NCBI GenBank assembly: GCA_014058105.1
Contig: JACGCM010001174.1
Location: 434,001 to 498,000, forward strand
DNA: 64,000 nucleotides
Reading direction: 5' to 3'
DNA from: Kingdonia uniflora
Lineage: Eukaryota > Streptophyta > Magnoliopsida > Ranunculales > Circaeasteraceae
Translations under genes and position numbers: made by a program
Notes under the pieces: model-generated
The model's input: the letters and a program-made list of their open reading frames with translations, nothing else
Database searches by the model: none
Told to the model about the DNA's origin: nothing
Part shown: piece by piece, positions 1 through 11,699 of the stretch
How the letters are laid out: each line of letters starts with the position of its first letter
How positions within the stretch are numbered: the first letter of the stretch is position 1

Positions 1-276
1 TAAAAAATAAAGCTAGATACTTCTGCTTTTTTATGCTATGTTTCTTATACTTATAGTACTAGTGACGTAATTTTCAAAGCTAACAAAATTTTTAAAGTTT
101 TCAAAATTATTTATCAAAATAGTCTCAAATGACATTTGCAACTATAGAGGATCCAATTTGACTTTAATCTTTTCTGTTAAATTCAAAAACTTACATTTAT
201 TTATGATAACACTTTATATATTATTATACCTAAAATAGCCTTGGTGACCTGGGCGACCACATCCGATCAGATATCC

Positions 277-660
277 TCAAGCAATCATCACATCTTCAGA
301 CACGATCTCCTCCACAGCAAGCAATCTCACTGCTTCTTTTCGAGCTGCTGGGTCCACCATTATTTTGTGGAACATTTCTTCGTAAAAACGACATTCATAT
401 TCCCGCTCTATCCCAATCATATCCAATCCCTCAATATTCACCTCCCTCACTGGCAATTCTGCATCATAATCCAACAACCTAAAAATATATTCACACACTT
501 CAGCTATCTTAATAGCCAATCGCCCCTCAGTGGCGTAACGGATTCCCTCAGAACGAGTCCACCTTATCATTCTTTCCTTCTACCTATTTCTTCCTCCTCA
601 ACCCCCATTTCATTTTATACCCTGTCTGCCTATAAAATTCTACGCAGCTCAGAATGTTCT
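277..660 (-). pseudogene. Unassigned ORF remnant, charged, no recognised domain
   Basis: A 97-codon stretch is open at 570-277 on the minus strand. The same frame can be followed upstream to about 660 through in-frame stops, so it is the end of something longer and broken. The peptide is rich in Glu, Arg and Ile (for example DMIGIEREYECRFYEE) and ends in a normal stop. I recognise no domain. It lies left of a plus-strand LTR (2170-2738), and in element C an antisense ORF occupies this position relative to the 3' LTR. It could therefore be part of an antisense extra ORF of element E, but I could not align it with the other three copies. The plus-strand reading over 241-675 looks like its shadow. 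Confidence 0.3.
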
Positions 661-1534
661 CCTATTATCTCATAACAGAAACCATAAAATCTTGGTAAAA
701 GTGATATCTGAACATATCTCTTTCTATCAAACTATATCATTTCGTTCTATTTCATATCGACCTGATTCCTTCTTGCAAACTGCCACAGATCGACCTACCA
801 TTCCAAAAAAATTATAATTTTCTTTCCACTATATTTTTATCCAACCCCAGGTCGACCTTATGATATCTACATGATAATATATATCTAACAGTTCGATTAT
901 GATAACAATAATTTTTATGTCATAAATATCATTTAATTAGTATCTTGGCAAACTCATAACATTATTCTTAGCTCGATTCCAGAGACATTATATTCTATAT
1001 CAACACAATGTGTGGTGAATAGATATTATTCATTTCGAATCAAATTATAGGTACATTTATAGATAACAAGTCCTTCACAGTACTTATAGATCTGATACAT
1101 TTATAGATAACAAGCCTTTTCAAGTACTCAGCAACAGGTACTTTACAGATAACAAGTTTTTCAATGCTTTTACAAGTAACAGGTCTTTCAGGTACCCCAC
1201 ACATAAAGTCCTTCAGTTCATCCTGCTTCAGTGATCTTTCACCCTGATGCGAAGCAAAAATTGGAAACAACAAATAGCTTCCCTCACATGAGTTTAGTCA
1301 AAGTCTCGCCAAACTTCAAATGTAAACTATGCAAGCAGTAGACTCAGTGCTGGAGCCAACTCTTCAAACTGAAGGTCTTCTTAGCGTAAAAAAAGTAATG
1401 GAAATGCAGAAACAGACTTCCACTGTTTGTCTTTCTCCTCCACTACCATCACCTCCTCCTCTGAAACTGCTACCTCCAAAGAGTTGGTAGAGATAAAGAG
1501 AGCCTGACCTTAAAATCCATTCCTATACAAGTTA
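571..1534. other. AT-rich stretch, no gene seen
   Basis: No frame holds a recognisable protein. The only structure I see is a degenerate short tandem repeat at 1049-1197, listed separately. If element E is a plus-strand Tat-like element ending at 2738, this stretch would lie in its region upstream of the 3' LTR. Confidence 0.4.
1049..1197. repeat. Degenerate minisatellite, about 35-45 bp units
   Basis: The core ATAGATAACAAG followed by a CTTT-CAAGTAC-like tail appears about four times with drifting length (near 1055, 1098, 1145 and 1168). The first two units are the most alike. It resembles in position, though not in sequence, the tandem repeats found in elements A, C and D. Confidence 0.5.
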
Positions 1535-1774
1535 TCAGCATAACTGCCCCGCAGTTATGCCCATCCCTGCATATATTTCACCAACCTTGTCCTTCGTAAG
1601 AGTACGGAGACAAGCCCAACATTCCTTGTCTGTCAAGATGACGACATGAAAACTCCACCTGTAGTAAAATTTCTCCTCAGCTTCAACCGCTTCATCTTCC
1701 GACATACCTTGATAAGTCGGAGGAACAGGAGCGGGTATCGACATTTCCAGGGATTGGTCGCCAAAGTACTTCAA
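1535..1774 (-). pseudogene. Unassigned short ORF, 79 codons
   Basis: This minus-strand ORF has an acidic, Pro-containing start and a hydrophobic/aromatic middle (FYYRWSFHVVILTDKECW). I do not recognise a family. It lies 0.4 kb upstream of the forward LTR at 2170, the place where the antisense extra ORF begins in element C, so it may be an exon of that kind of gene in element E. No matching segment was found in the A, B or C copies, so this remains a guess. Confidence 0.25.
1538..1560. repeat. Perfect 10-bp inverted repeat with 3-nt loop
   Basis: GCATAACTGC, then CCC, then GCAGTTATGC. It sits at the 3' end of the unassigned minus-strand ORF. No T-run follows, so it is not presented as a terminator. 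Confidence 0.6.
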
Positions 1775-2169
1775 CTTTAACCTCTGTATTTTAGAAGTAA
1801 TCCTCTCTTAAAGGACCATCTTTCGAGTCTTCACCATCTTTGAAACTTTCAGAGAATTTAACGAATTACAATCATACTTTGCTTCAAAACTCGGTTCAGG
1901 TGCTATTTATATAACCCTATATTTATTGTGCAGGTACGTTTTTCTAAACGTTATCATTTATTGCAGGCGCAACTCTTCAAATCATAACCGTCACATACAT
2001 TAGCATCCACATCCTCATTTAATACATGTCATTTTCCCATAACCCGCATAACTTCCATATAGTTAAAGCCATCTTTACTCCATTTCAATTATCAAGAACT
2101 TCAACCCAAATACCAATTAACCGCAGATCCTTTATCAACAAAAGCCACTCATGACTTCAGTTACGAGGG

Positions 2170-2738
2170 TGTGATTGTAGGGACCTATCTCTCGATCTCA
2201 TCTAAAATTGAGTTGTCGCCAGTTCGAATTACCTCCATCTCGGACTCACGTATTTCAACATGACTTCTCTCCAGTCAACATTTCAACCTACTCCACGAAC
2301 TGGTGAGGAACGCGGGTCAAACTTTAAACTAAAAAACCTTAACCAGTCAAAGATACCTGTCTCTCACGAACTCGTCAATTACTCAGTCAACCGCCACTAA
2401 CCACATTTTTCTGAGAACGTGCTCCAGCACTATGAAGAACTATGAAGAAAGCCTATATAAAGAAGAAGTTCTAGAAGAGATGATAAACTAGAAAATTACA
2501 CGTGAAATCACCAAAAAAACTACATGTTCTAGATTCTCAAGAGCATTCAAACTTCTTAGTTACAAGGTTCAAGCATTTCTAAATCTAGAGATCACTTGTA
2601 ATAAGATATCTGCCTCAAGCAATAAAAATATTTTTGTAAAAATCCTCCACTTGAGGTCGTGGTTTTTTTACCTATTCAGAGATTTTTCACACTAAAATCA
2701 CCTGTGTTATTTCTTGCTTTCTATTAGAATATGTCACA
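2170..2738 (+). repeat. LTR of element E (plus orientation, right end uncertain)
   Basis: The sequence starts TGTGATTG after a purine-rich stretch and contains a TATA box (TATATAAAG, 2454-2462), a poly(A) signal AATAAA (2621-2626) and a U5-like end. The stretch GAGGTCGTGG...TTTTTCACAC near 2655-2690 matches the same part of the element C LTR, which puts it in the same broad LTR family and fixes its plus orientation. No PBS follows. The right end is placed at TGTCACA (2738), but the LTR of C continues about 100 bp further, so this copy is probably truncated where element A begins. Confidence 0.55.
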
Positions 2739-2863
2739 GGTTCTTTGGTATGATAGCAAATTCCAAGCCATTTTGAGCTTTTGGAATTTGGCCATTACTG
2801 GTGGGGTTGTTGTTACTGTTTGTGATGTAAAGATAATGATAAAATATGTTTCTGTATATGTAG

Positions 2864-5800
2864 GTTCTGTATGCGTTCTAACCCTAGTAGCCCCCACTAA
2901 TAAATTTGTAGTATCGTTCAGTTTTGAGGAAATGTCATTTTTAGGGAAGGGGACGAGTGTAGTATTATGGTGGAGACTGTGAATAGTATGGGGATGACTG
3001 TAGAAGTTGGTGAACCTAGTAGAACTGAGGTGGTGGTAGAGAAGGAGGATAGAAAAGAGAAAGATAAAATCCTTGTCATATACCCAGAGGGGGTAGATGT
3101 AGGGAAATAATGCTTAAAAAATAAAAAGAAATTGCAGGGAGATTGGGGGAGTTATGTAGAGTATCAAGGTCTCTAGTTCAGAGCCTACGTCTCCGGGGAA
3201 GGGGATGAGACAATATATTATCAAGTCTCATACTTGGAGAAGTGGATGAAGGATAAAAGTATTAGTGAGGGGGTTAACCTCTCATATTATAATGGTCTTG
3301 GGCTATCAGGCCCGAGTGGTGGATTTTTGTATTTCTTGGAATCAGGTCGTATATGACCTACTTCCAGAAAGGGGTTATGAGTATCTTACAGTAGTGCTGT
3401 TATGCCTAGTTGAATTAAAATGTTTATGAGATAATGAGGGTATACGAGGGACTGAATGAAAAATGGAGGAAGGAATGGACTACTAAGCAGTTCAAAGCTA
3501 AAGATGTGTTGAATTTTTATAAGTGGAAGTATATTGAAAGTCGAAGTAGTGGTTACCTGCATAATGATTCGTCTAGGCTGAAATTCTTTAACTTTGAATC
3601 TTCCAGTGGACCATGGAATGGTCACCTTGTGTGGGTAGAGGGTAACTCTATGTAGGTTCCAGATGAACCAACGTTCGAGCTGAATCATAGATATTATAGT
3701 CCGTGTAAGTAATGTTGACCTATCTTCAAATAGCTGATATCTTGTCTTCGATCTGTTACTTCATGCTGTGTTCTTTGTTTTGGCAGAACCCAAACCGTCG
3801 TCTATGCCTGATAAGACTAGCCTATTCGATTGTCTTACTCGAGATCAGGACGAGCTAAAGTAGGTACTCAGTGAGTTGGGTATCCAAAGAGACAAAAGGG
3901 TAGATTCTGCAGTACCCAAAGTTTAGCGAGCTCAGGAGAAAGGGGCTATGGTCGAGGGGAAAGTTGCTGAGACTGTTGCAGATGTGCTGAGTCTACCTCC
4001 TGCGCCTCAGACTACCATGCAGACTACCCAGAAGGTTTGATAGCCAGTGCAGCAGAGTACTTCTGTTACAGGGGTTGTAGTCAAGGGATAAGAGATCACA
4101 ACAGCTGTGTCTGGTGGTGTGGAGGAAAAACTCGATGTGAGCGTATCCGCTCTTAAGGAGGTTGAGAAGTATTCTTTGTTGAGAAAGCAGCATAGAGTGG
4201 AGGGCAGTCACCGAACTGTCCCTCATGTTTCGGCCAAAATGAAAGAGCTGGAACAGAAATAATACCGTATGGCTAGGACAAACCTACAACAGCTCGAAGA
4301 TGAGTATCTCAAGCATATATTCGTGGTAGGTAGTTTAACAATTATTAATTAATCGAACTAAGAAAAACTGTTTAACTGATTCTATCTTTTTGTTGTTTGT
4401 ACTGACTGCTCTCAACGCTGCTGAAGGGGGCACGATAATACTTAGACAAGAGGAGCTAGGAGTTTGGTGCTCGTTAGAGAAGGAGAGGAGGGCCGAAGAG
4501 GCTGCAGTGACTACAGATAAGCTCGGTGTTCTGTCAAAGTATGATAAGCTTATGATGGATTCTGTTACAGTAGCCTTAGTGGAAAGAAATCACTTTATCC
4601 AATCCTATTATAACCTTGGATTAAGTGAGGAAGATGTGGCACTGATCCGTAGTGGTAGATATAGGAGGTGGTGCTCCCTTTGGAGCTTGAAGAGGAGGCA
4701 ATGGCTGATGATGTGGCTCTTTTGCCTGAGAAAGTGTCAGACCTGCCATCAGGCCATACAGAGCCAGTCTAATCTACTAAGCCAATATTTGACCCTCTAG
4801 TAAAACGTACGGAAACAGTTCCTCCTCTAGAGCAGACGTTGAAATCTCCTCTTAGGTAGACATTATCAAGAACTTTTAACTATTCTGTGGTATCTTATCC
4901 TATGTTTTACAGCACATTTGAATTGGATATGATAGTTATCTATATAATCGTATACTGTTGCTATTTGGAGTGATGTTTGAAATATATTTTTCGTGAATGT
5001 TTGTATTATAACAAAATATCTGTAATCTGTGTAGGAGATAGAGCGCTTGAGAATAAAAAACTCTAAATTGGAGAGGCGACTGAGTAGAGCGAAGGACTCC
5101 ATGACTCGTATTCTTTAGGTACTTAATAAAATTGAATATGAAAGAAGGCAATTTAAGTTGAACTCAGAGAAATTTTTTAAAGAGTTATATAATATGCAGT
5201 GTAGATATGCTAAGATAAAAATAGAAAGAGACGAGGTGGTAAAAAAGGAAGAGGAAAGGGGATTATTAGTTTGAAATCTAAAGTAATTGACTTATTTTAA
5301 CGACCCGAGTGATAAAACGAGATGTCAGGGCATGTTAGTTGCTCTGACATTATATTTTGAGGTCAAAGTAGATAACGAACGGGGGTTAAAATAAGCTTAT
5401 ATAGAGCTATTAAAGGAGAGAGGTGTAGTTTTGGACCCAGCTCGAGTAATATTTTTAGCTTAAGAAGCGTGTAATCGTCATAGTGTAGAGGCGAAAAGGT
5501 GTTCGGCTCGAGCTGGTGTGTCTATTATATGGGGTGATGTAGAACCTTTAACTGACACGTTTTGCTTTATGTAGGATCGGAGGTCTATGAGAGTTATATT
5601 TTCTAGGATAAGAAAAGAATAAATGAAGGTCCAAAAATAATTAGAGGGTAAATTAAAGAGGTTACAGGATGAGTTATTCCAACATGCGGATTAAAAAATT
5701 ACTTTAGCGATGCGATTATCGAAAGAAGTAGCTGTTTGAATAAAGGTAGAAGCGGATATGAGGGCTTTAGATGCATTGTAGAAAGACACGCGTCAGCAGC

Positions 5801-7657
5801 TGCATAAAGTGCAAACGATATTGAAGGATCATCTATATCCATCGCGAGCAAAAGTAGATGTTCAAATAGAGCATGATCGTTATATAGACAGTGTTATAGA
5901 ATTTTTTGGGGGAGAACTGTCTAGGGTAGATAACGATTTTAGGAAGTTTGTGACGGGGTGTAAGAAGGATTTTTATGTTGAAAACTCCAAGGCTGAGAAC
6001 ATGTAGTTTGCCAAAGGTGACAGGGGAATTGTTGGTGGTAAACTCTTTCTGAGGTCGAGGGAACTATCATCAGAAGAGGGTGAGGATGAGGTCGAAAGCC
6101 TGATACCCCGATCACAGCGGAAGCAGCATCCGCAGGAGGTGGTAACTTTTACCACTTCGAAGGATGTGCAAGTAACGAACAGAAAGAGTTTAGGAGATAA
6201 AGGGCAATTTTCAAATTCCTCGATGAATCGAAAATAGGGTATTCTCTATTTTCTTTCCCGTCCCTGCATATATGCTAGATCTTTGTATACTGTTATTGAT
6301 GATATATGGAATTTGTTCTCTGTGATGATGAATAAAACATAATATCGATATTATTCAGATACCACGTTCTTGTTTTAAATCTATTAACTATAAGATATAA
6401 TCGGTTGGTACAATCGAATTGTTTATGAATGTAAACTATGATTACAGGTAGAGTTAGTAGCTATTCAAAGTCAGTGTGATGCTTTACGTGCCCATAATGA
6501 ACAACTGACTGCCAAGTTAAGTTCAAGTCAGGTTACTATAAAGAGTGCTACTAAATTAGTAGAGAGAACGAAAGTGGAAATGGCAAAAGAGTGAGACATT
6601 ATAGCTCAATTTTTTGAGGACCTACAGAAGAAAAAGGTGGATTAAGCCAATAGGCTGAGAAAATAGAGGAGTTAAGAGAAATAATAAGAAAGAAAGAGGT
6701 AAAATTAACAGCGAGACAAGCGGTCAGCAGGGAACAGAGTTAACATCAGCTCGAGTTTGAATTTTAGAACTGTTGACAGACTTAGAGGAGGAAGGTAAGA
6801 ATGTAAAAGACTTACAATTCCAAGTGAATTTTCTCGAAGCAGAGGCAACTGAGACGTAGATGCAAGCTTCGAATTACGAAGTATTGTGGTTAGTCTCTGA
6901 CGTTCTGATAAAGAAGATGGAAGAGATTTGTAATAGACATTACGAAAATATAAATACTGCTTGGAATGAGGTGGTCACGTTAGAGCATACCATACAGGGA
7001 TTGAAGTTAAATGCCTTAGAGCACCTGGATGAAAATAAGAAACTGAGGGATACAAAAATGAAGTTTGATGCGGACCTATTTTAGGCGGAGATATGCCTTG
7101 ATGAGTGAAGGGTAGAATGGGAGGGTCGGGAAGCAGAACTTGAGGGGTCACTGTCTCTGATTTATCATATGGACAAGTTTATGACAGTGCTGAAGTCCTA
7201 GAATGCTGCTGTGTTGTTAGATAAGCGTCGGGTAGAGGAGCGGTGCGAACATTTGAAGACTTCGCTACGGGAAGCTCAAATTAAGCTTAACGAACTTATT
7301 CTACCTAAGCAGGTAAAGACTGAAACAAGTAGTGGGTATGAGAGAGATATGATAGTAGTAATCTCATTCTTTATGTCCGAGTTCCAGAGATTGGAAAAAG
7401 AATGCGAACAAGTGTATGACGCTGTCATTGGAAAAAGTATGAAATATGACATGGAGGCGATACAGTATGAGTATCTATGTCCCATGATAGCCAAAGTTGG
7501 GGTTCTGAGACTACGTATGGTTAGAGATGGAAAAAAGATCAGTACTGGAAGAATGCTGGAGTTTATGCATCAACAGCTGTACGTACGTTGCGCACCTGAC
7601 ATTGCGGGGACTTCTTATAGAGGTGACAGCTCGTGTGATAGCTCTAGCGAGGGGTAA
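2864..7657 (+). pseudogene. Antisense additional ORF of element A (spliced, coiled-coil protein)
   Basis: This plus-strand gene lies opposite to the minus-strand gag-pol of element A. Comparison with copies B and C shows the same order. An N-terminal exon has a YPEGVDVGK-like motif, LSYYNG, and an EGLN...YLFS-like globular block at 3434-3655. An intron (3705-3786) leads to a short SLFD...LSELGIQRD exon, then a coil exon with a NLGLSEEDVAL block (4390-4800). A long heptad exon starts at the acceptor at 5034, followed by an RHSVEAK block and a DSVIEFFGGELSRVDNDFRK segment (5809-6006). The end is an acidic SSEEGEDEVESL stretch and a C-terminal coil (6860-7657). Many stops and shifts show it is dead. 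The product is probably a non-enzymatic structural or regulatory protein, and its function is unknown. It belongs with the additional ORFs known from Tat elements. Confidence 0.7.
3705..3786 (+). other. Intron of antisense ORF, copy A
   Basis: Donor GTAAGT directly follows the YYSP codons, and acceptor TTTTGGCAG precedes codons for PKPSS. Introns at the same protein position occur in copy B (16150-16225) and copy C (35125-35213), which supports real splicing. Confidence 0.7.
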
Positions 7658-7820
7658 AGATTGAGAGGATGCGATATGTATACTAACGCGTATATTGTAG
7701 GAAAATAGGAATGTCTAGAATGGTGATTTATACTATCCTTTTATGCCAACGATGCGGTATTAGTTGAACATCTGTTGTCTAGGATGGTTCTCAGAGATTA
7801 TAAATCCTTGGGGACATAGG

Positions 7821-8166
7821 TGGCTGATCGGTCTGGCCTAAGCAACAAACGATCTGTAATGTAATAGATGATTAGTTTGGCCAAGGCAACAAATGATCTG
7901 TAAAGTAATAGAAGATCAGTTTGGCCGAAGCAGCAAACGATCTATAATATCATAAATGATCAGTTTGGCTGAAGCAGCAAACATTCTCTATTATAATAGA
8001 TGATCAGTTTGGCCGAAGCACCAAACAATCTGTAATGTTATAGATGATCAGTTTGGTCGAAGTAGCAAACAATCTGTACTGTAATAGATGATTAGTTCAG
8101 CCGACGCAACAAATGATCTATAATATTATAGATGATCAGTTTGGCTGAAGCAACAAATAATCTGTA
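7821..8166. repeat. 44-bp minisatellite of element A, about 8 copies
   Basis: The unit is about 44 bp with the core AGTTTGGCCGAAGCAACAAA followed by GATCTGTAATGTAATAGATG. The repeats are 75-90 percent alike by eye. The array lies between the C-terminus of the antisense ORF and the 3' end of pol. The CTGTAATGTA-TAGAT and TTGG-CGAA parts recur in the element D minisatellite, so the arrays share an origin. Confidence 0.85.
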
Positions 8167-8639
8167 ACCTGTATAAAGAAGTACTTGTTGGATATGTTAA
8201 AAAAGTGCTATAGGGTAGGGAAATTGAATACAAGTATTTCACTGGTGTAAGATTGACGTACGATGAATGCGTTAGATAAACTACTGTATGAAATAGTAGA
8301 AAGTACTCAGATGTATTGGATTGAATATAAGTCTTTTCATTGATGTAAGATTGTCATACAAGATGATGGATTGATTTTTAGAAAAGTATACTGTGATGGA
8401 TTATTATCTTCGATATAACTTCAGTTTCCTTGTATTCCAAGGGTTAGGTATTCGTTTTCCATGTTCAGTGGTGAGATCGTAAGAACCTAGGCTATTTTTT
8501 CCGATAATAACAAAAGGACTTTCCAAATTTTTGGACAATTTCCCAGCGCTTACAATTTTTTGTGATTGAGAATTTCTCGTAGGACGAGCTCCTCGATCTC
8601 GAATTCTCTATGATGAAGGCGTTTGTTGTATGATCAGGC
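8167..8639. other. Pol-to-repeat spacer of element A, no gene seen
   Basis: AT-rich sequence between the minisatellite and the decayed integrase. I see no protein similarity. It would be the untranslated region 3' of pol in element A. Confidence 0.4.
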
Positions 8640-9710
8640 TAGAGCCTAGTATTATCTTCCTAAATTCATGATTGCTCTATTTTTAGTTTCTTCAATCCAA
8701 TTCATGTTACATGCCAACTGGTTCTCATTCTCTTTATCCATTATGGTATGGTCGCGAATGGAATGATGATACTGAGTGGGGATGATGGCTTCTGTAATGT
8801 ATGCCAGGAGGAGCGATGTGCATCCCATTAAAACTCGAGGTGTTATTTGGTAAGCCCATACCACATGTGGTAATTCTAGGACCCAATTACCTTCCTTCTT
8901 TCTTTTTTCTTCTTTTTTCTGTCAAGCGCATTTTTAATCCATCCACAATTGTTTGGTTAGCGATTTTGGCCTGACCATTTCCTTGTGGGTAATACAGGTT
9001 GGAAGGAAAGTGCATGATGTTGTGCTGATTGAGGAATTTGATGACTCTGGATCCAACGAACTGAAGTCCATTGTCGATTCTGATAAGATGTGGGTAACCG
9101 AACCAGATAATGATAGTTTCCCATATGAATTTGATGACTTCATCCTCTCGTGTGGGACACAGAGGAACTGCTTCTACCTACTTAGTGAAGTAATATGTTG
9201 CTACTAATAGATGTTTCTATTTTTCTGGTACAGTAGGAAATTCGTCTTCAAAGTCGAGGACTCATCTTTTAAATGACCATACGACGTTGTTGGAATGAAG
9301 TTTCAAGGCTGGAGCTCGAATTCGGGGACCATGACGTCTGTAGGCATCACATTTGGTAGAGAGTTCGATGGCTTGAGTTTTTATTTTAGGCTAGAAGACT
9401 TCTTGGGTAAGAGCTCAATTTGTGAAAGATCGTCCCGCCGCATGGGAACCACAAGTCCCTTCATAGAGTTCGTATAGAAACTTCTGTGCTTCTTTGTTCG
9501 ACAAACATTCGAGGTACGGTCATGTGACTGATATTTTGTAAAGGTGACCGTTGTCCATAATGTATCGCTTAGCATTATCAAGTACGCGTCTCTTCTTTGT
9601 AGGATTTGTAGGGAATTCGTCGTCAAATATATTTTTAGTTGCAATATACTTGAGGTAAGGTCATCTCCAATCATCCTCATCCTCTTCAATTCCCCCAGTA
9701 TTGACAAAAT
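8640..9710 (-). pseudogene. Integrase remnant, element A (Ty3/gypsy, Tat)
   Basis: This is the C-terminal part of the minus-strand polyprotein, normally responsible for inserting the cDNA. At 8864-8652 the end of the core can be read (TPRVLMGCTSLLLAY, ITEAIIPTQYHHSIRDH), matching the better preserved region of element C. The N-terminal linker (DNAKRY-type) lies near 9560-9600 in broken frames. Stops and frame changes occur throughout and no complete catalytic triad can be followed. Pol runs minus, opposite to the antisense ORF at 2864-7657. Confidence 0.7.
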
Positions 9711-9737
9711 TTGAGCTTATGATGTTAATACTGGGGG
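9693..9737. repeat. Inverted repeat in the RNase H-integrase linker, element A
   Basis: CCCCCAGTATT (9693-9703) and AATACTGGGGG (9727-9737) form a perfect 11-bp stem with a 23-nt loop. Related arms occur at the same pol position in elements B and C, and a similar stem lies in element D (21921-21965). Confidence 0.7.
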
Positions 9738-9889
9738 TGGTTGATACTTCAATCTTTAGATAATGAGCTTCCGTACCAAGTATTCCTGCCAGATACGCGA
9801 GATAGTCCGAATGTCGATTCTCCCCGCACGGTTATTGATCGATAGTAATTATTTTAAATCTGCTCATCCTGTCGGCTACTGCTGCCACA

Positions 9890-10160
9890 TAGTTGACTAT
9901 TTTTTTTTCTTCTAAACTTTTCCGTGTAATGGTTCACAATAAGTAATGAGTCTGTGTAGATAGATAATATAAAAACTCTAATTTTTAGAGCCATATCTAG
10001 ACCGTGAATCATTGCTTCATACTCGGCCTCATTGTTGGTTGCTTTGAAATTGAGCTTGACTGCTTTCTTGATCCTGTCATTGGAAGGTGTGATAAGTATG
10101 ATTCTGATACCTGATCCTGTAGGTCCAGAAGATTTTTCTGTAAAAAGGCGCCATCCCTTC
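9890..10160 (-). pseudogene. Second (archaeal-type) RNase H domain, element A
   Basis: The minus-strand reading gives GPTGSGIRIILITPSND, ATNNEAEYEA and IYTDSLLIVNHY. These are the hallmarks of the extra RNase H carried after the normal RT-RNase H by Tat-lineage gypsy elements. The family role is removal of RNA from the RNA-DNA hybrid. The expected DGS at the start is lost (EKSS-like reading), so the first catalytic Asp appears gone; the ...NEAEYEA and YTDS parts remain. Confidence 0.75.
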
Positions 10161-10209
10161 TAAGTTATCCAGTCTGACCTTTCTTGGAATTGTTCTGCAT
10201 GAATATCCG

Positions 10210-10481
10210 TACTGTCTTATTCCCAATCAGGATCTTCTACGAGGAAGTCCGCAAGAAAGTTTGCTACTGCCTGACCCTTTTTGGAATGTCTTGGTTTAAA
10301 ATGGATGCCATCTTAGCCATGAGTAACTAACCATTGCTGTACTCGTACTGTCTTGTTCCCAATCAGGATCTTCTACGAGGAAGTCCGCAAGAAAGTTTAC
10401 TGCTGTCTGACCCTTTTTAGAATGTCTTGGTTCTAAACAGATGTCATCTTAGCCAAGAGTAACTGACCATTATTGTACTCG
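10210..10481. repeat. Tandem duplication of 136 bp in pol of element A
   Basis: The segment starting TACTGTCTTATTCCCAATCA at 10210 is repeated from 10346 (TACTGTCTTGTTCCCAATCA), about 90 percent alike. It falls between the two RNase H domains and would have disrupted the polyprotein; it is absent from C. Confidence 0.8.
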
Positions 10482-10482
10482 T

Positions 10483-10797
10483 CTAGATTTTTCTCATTGG
10501 ATAAGATTTCTCGTAAGGATAATTAGTTACCCCTCGAATTGAGTAGGCTTGAAAGTACTGTCTCAATTTTTGTAATGTGTAAACGGGAGCTAAGAGTAGC
10601 TTCTCGATCTTGGTATATCTGGATTCTGCTGGAGTGAGAGTTTTGCTAATGAAGTAGACATGCTTCTCTATTTTCCCGTCAAGTCGAATGAAAACAAAAC
10701 TTACAGATTCTTCAGTAACTGTAAGATATATGATGAGTTCTTCCCCTTTGCTAGGTGTACTCATCACTGGTGGGGAGCCCAAGTAAAGTTTGAGTTT
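10483..10797 (-). pseudogene. RT-associated RNase H domain, element A
   Basis: The minus-strand reading gives SKGEELIIYLTVTEESVSFVF, HVYFISKTLTPAESRYTKIEKL and TLQKLRQYFQAYSIRGVTNYP, the usual gypsy RT-RNase H series that follows reverse transcriptase. The reading is open for 99 codons. Family members degrade the RNA strand during reverse transcription. It continues in the pol direction from the RT at 10798-11640. Confidence 0.8.
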
Positions 10798-11640
10798 TTA
10801 AAATGTTGCTTCGCACTCTACTGTCCACTCGATCTTAGGATCCTTCTTAAGCTTTTGTTTTGTTGTCCCTTCACGCAATAAGTTGAACAACCATCGACAG
10901 CGATCCGAAGAATTTGAAATAAAATGATTTATTGCGGCAATCTTGCTTTCTAACTTCTGGGCGTCTTTCTTTATTTTTGGAGAAGGCATAGATAGTAATG
11001 CGTGAATGCGATCTGGATTAGCTTCGATACCGCATTTGCTGATTAAGTAACCCAAGAATTTTTCTGACTGGACTCCGAACTGACATTTTTTGGGGTTAAG
11101 TCTCATCTTGTAGAAATGGAGAATTTCTAAAGTTGTGCATAGATCTGCAATATGGTTCTCCTCCTTAAGATTTTTACACAACATATCATCAATATAGACC
11201 TCTATTGTCTTTCTAAGGTGATCTTTGAACATTTGCGTCATCAAGCGCTGGTAAGTGGCTCCAGCATTTTTGAGACCGAATGGCATAACCTTATAACAGT
11301 ATAGGCCGCATTATGTAATAAAAGCTATTTTCTCTTGATCTTCAAGTAGCATGGGTATTTGATTGTAGCCGGATGCGGTATCTATCGTAGACAAAAGCTC
11401 GTGTCCCGAAGTAGAATCGAGTAGGTGGTTTATGATAAGTCGTGTAAAACTATCCTTTGGAGGATGTTTGTTGAGGTCCGTGAAGTCCACACACACTCTG
11501 ATCTTGCCGTTCTTCTTTGGGACCGCGATAATGTTTGATATCCATTCCGGGTAATTGGCCTTTCGGATGAAGTCGACTTCGATGAGTTTGTCGATTTCTT
11601 TATTGACTTCGTCTCAGAGTCTTGGTGCTAAAGTTCTCTA
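10798..11640 (-). pseudogene. Reverse transcriptase, element A (Ty3/gypsy, Tat)
   Basis: Two long open pieces, 11496-11311 and 11286-10798, read CVDFTDLNKHPPKDSF, TASGYNQIPM, MPFGLKNAGATYQRLMTQMF and EVYIDDMLCK. The catalytic YIDD is intact here, unlike in element C. A stop breaks the reading between the two pieces (near 11300), and the N-terminal IEVDFIRKA part is at about 11580. The domain makes cDNA from the element RNA. Gypsy type is clear from the RT motifs and from the domain order RT, RNase H, integrase. Confidence 0.88.
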
Positions 11641-11699
11641 TTTTTTCTTGAGGGCTTCAGCTTATCATTTAAATTGAGCTAATGGCAGGTCAGATTTGG

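Noticed and set aside
241..675. 144-codon plus-strand ORF
   Set aside because: No domain; Ser/His/Phe-rich composition typical of the complement of the minus-strand reading at 277-570.
3386..3688. Minus-strand 100-codon ORF across antisense ORF copy A
   Set aside because: It is the shadow of the globular block, which has homologues at 15825-16157 and 35169-35633 on the other reading.
7821..8166. Regular spaced repeats resembling a CRISPR array
   Set aside because: Units are contiguous without unique spacers and lie in a plant retrotransposon; it is a minisatellite.
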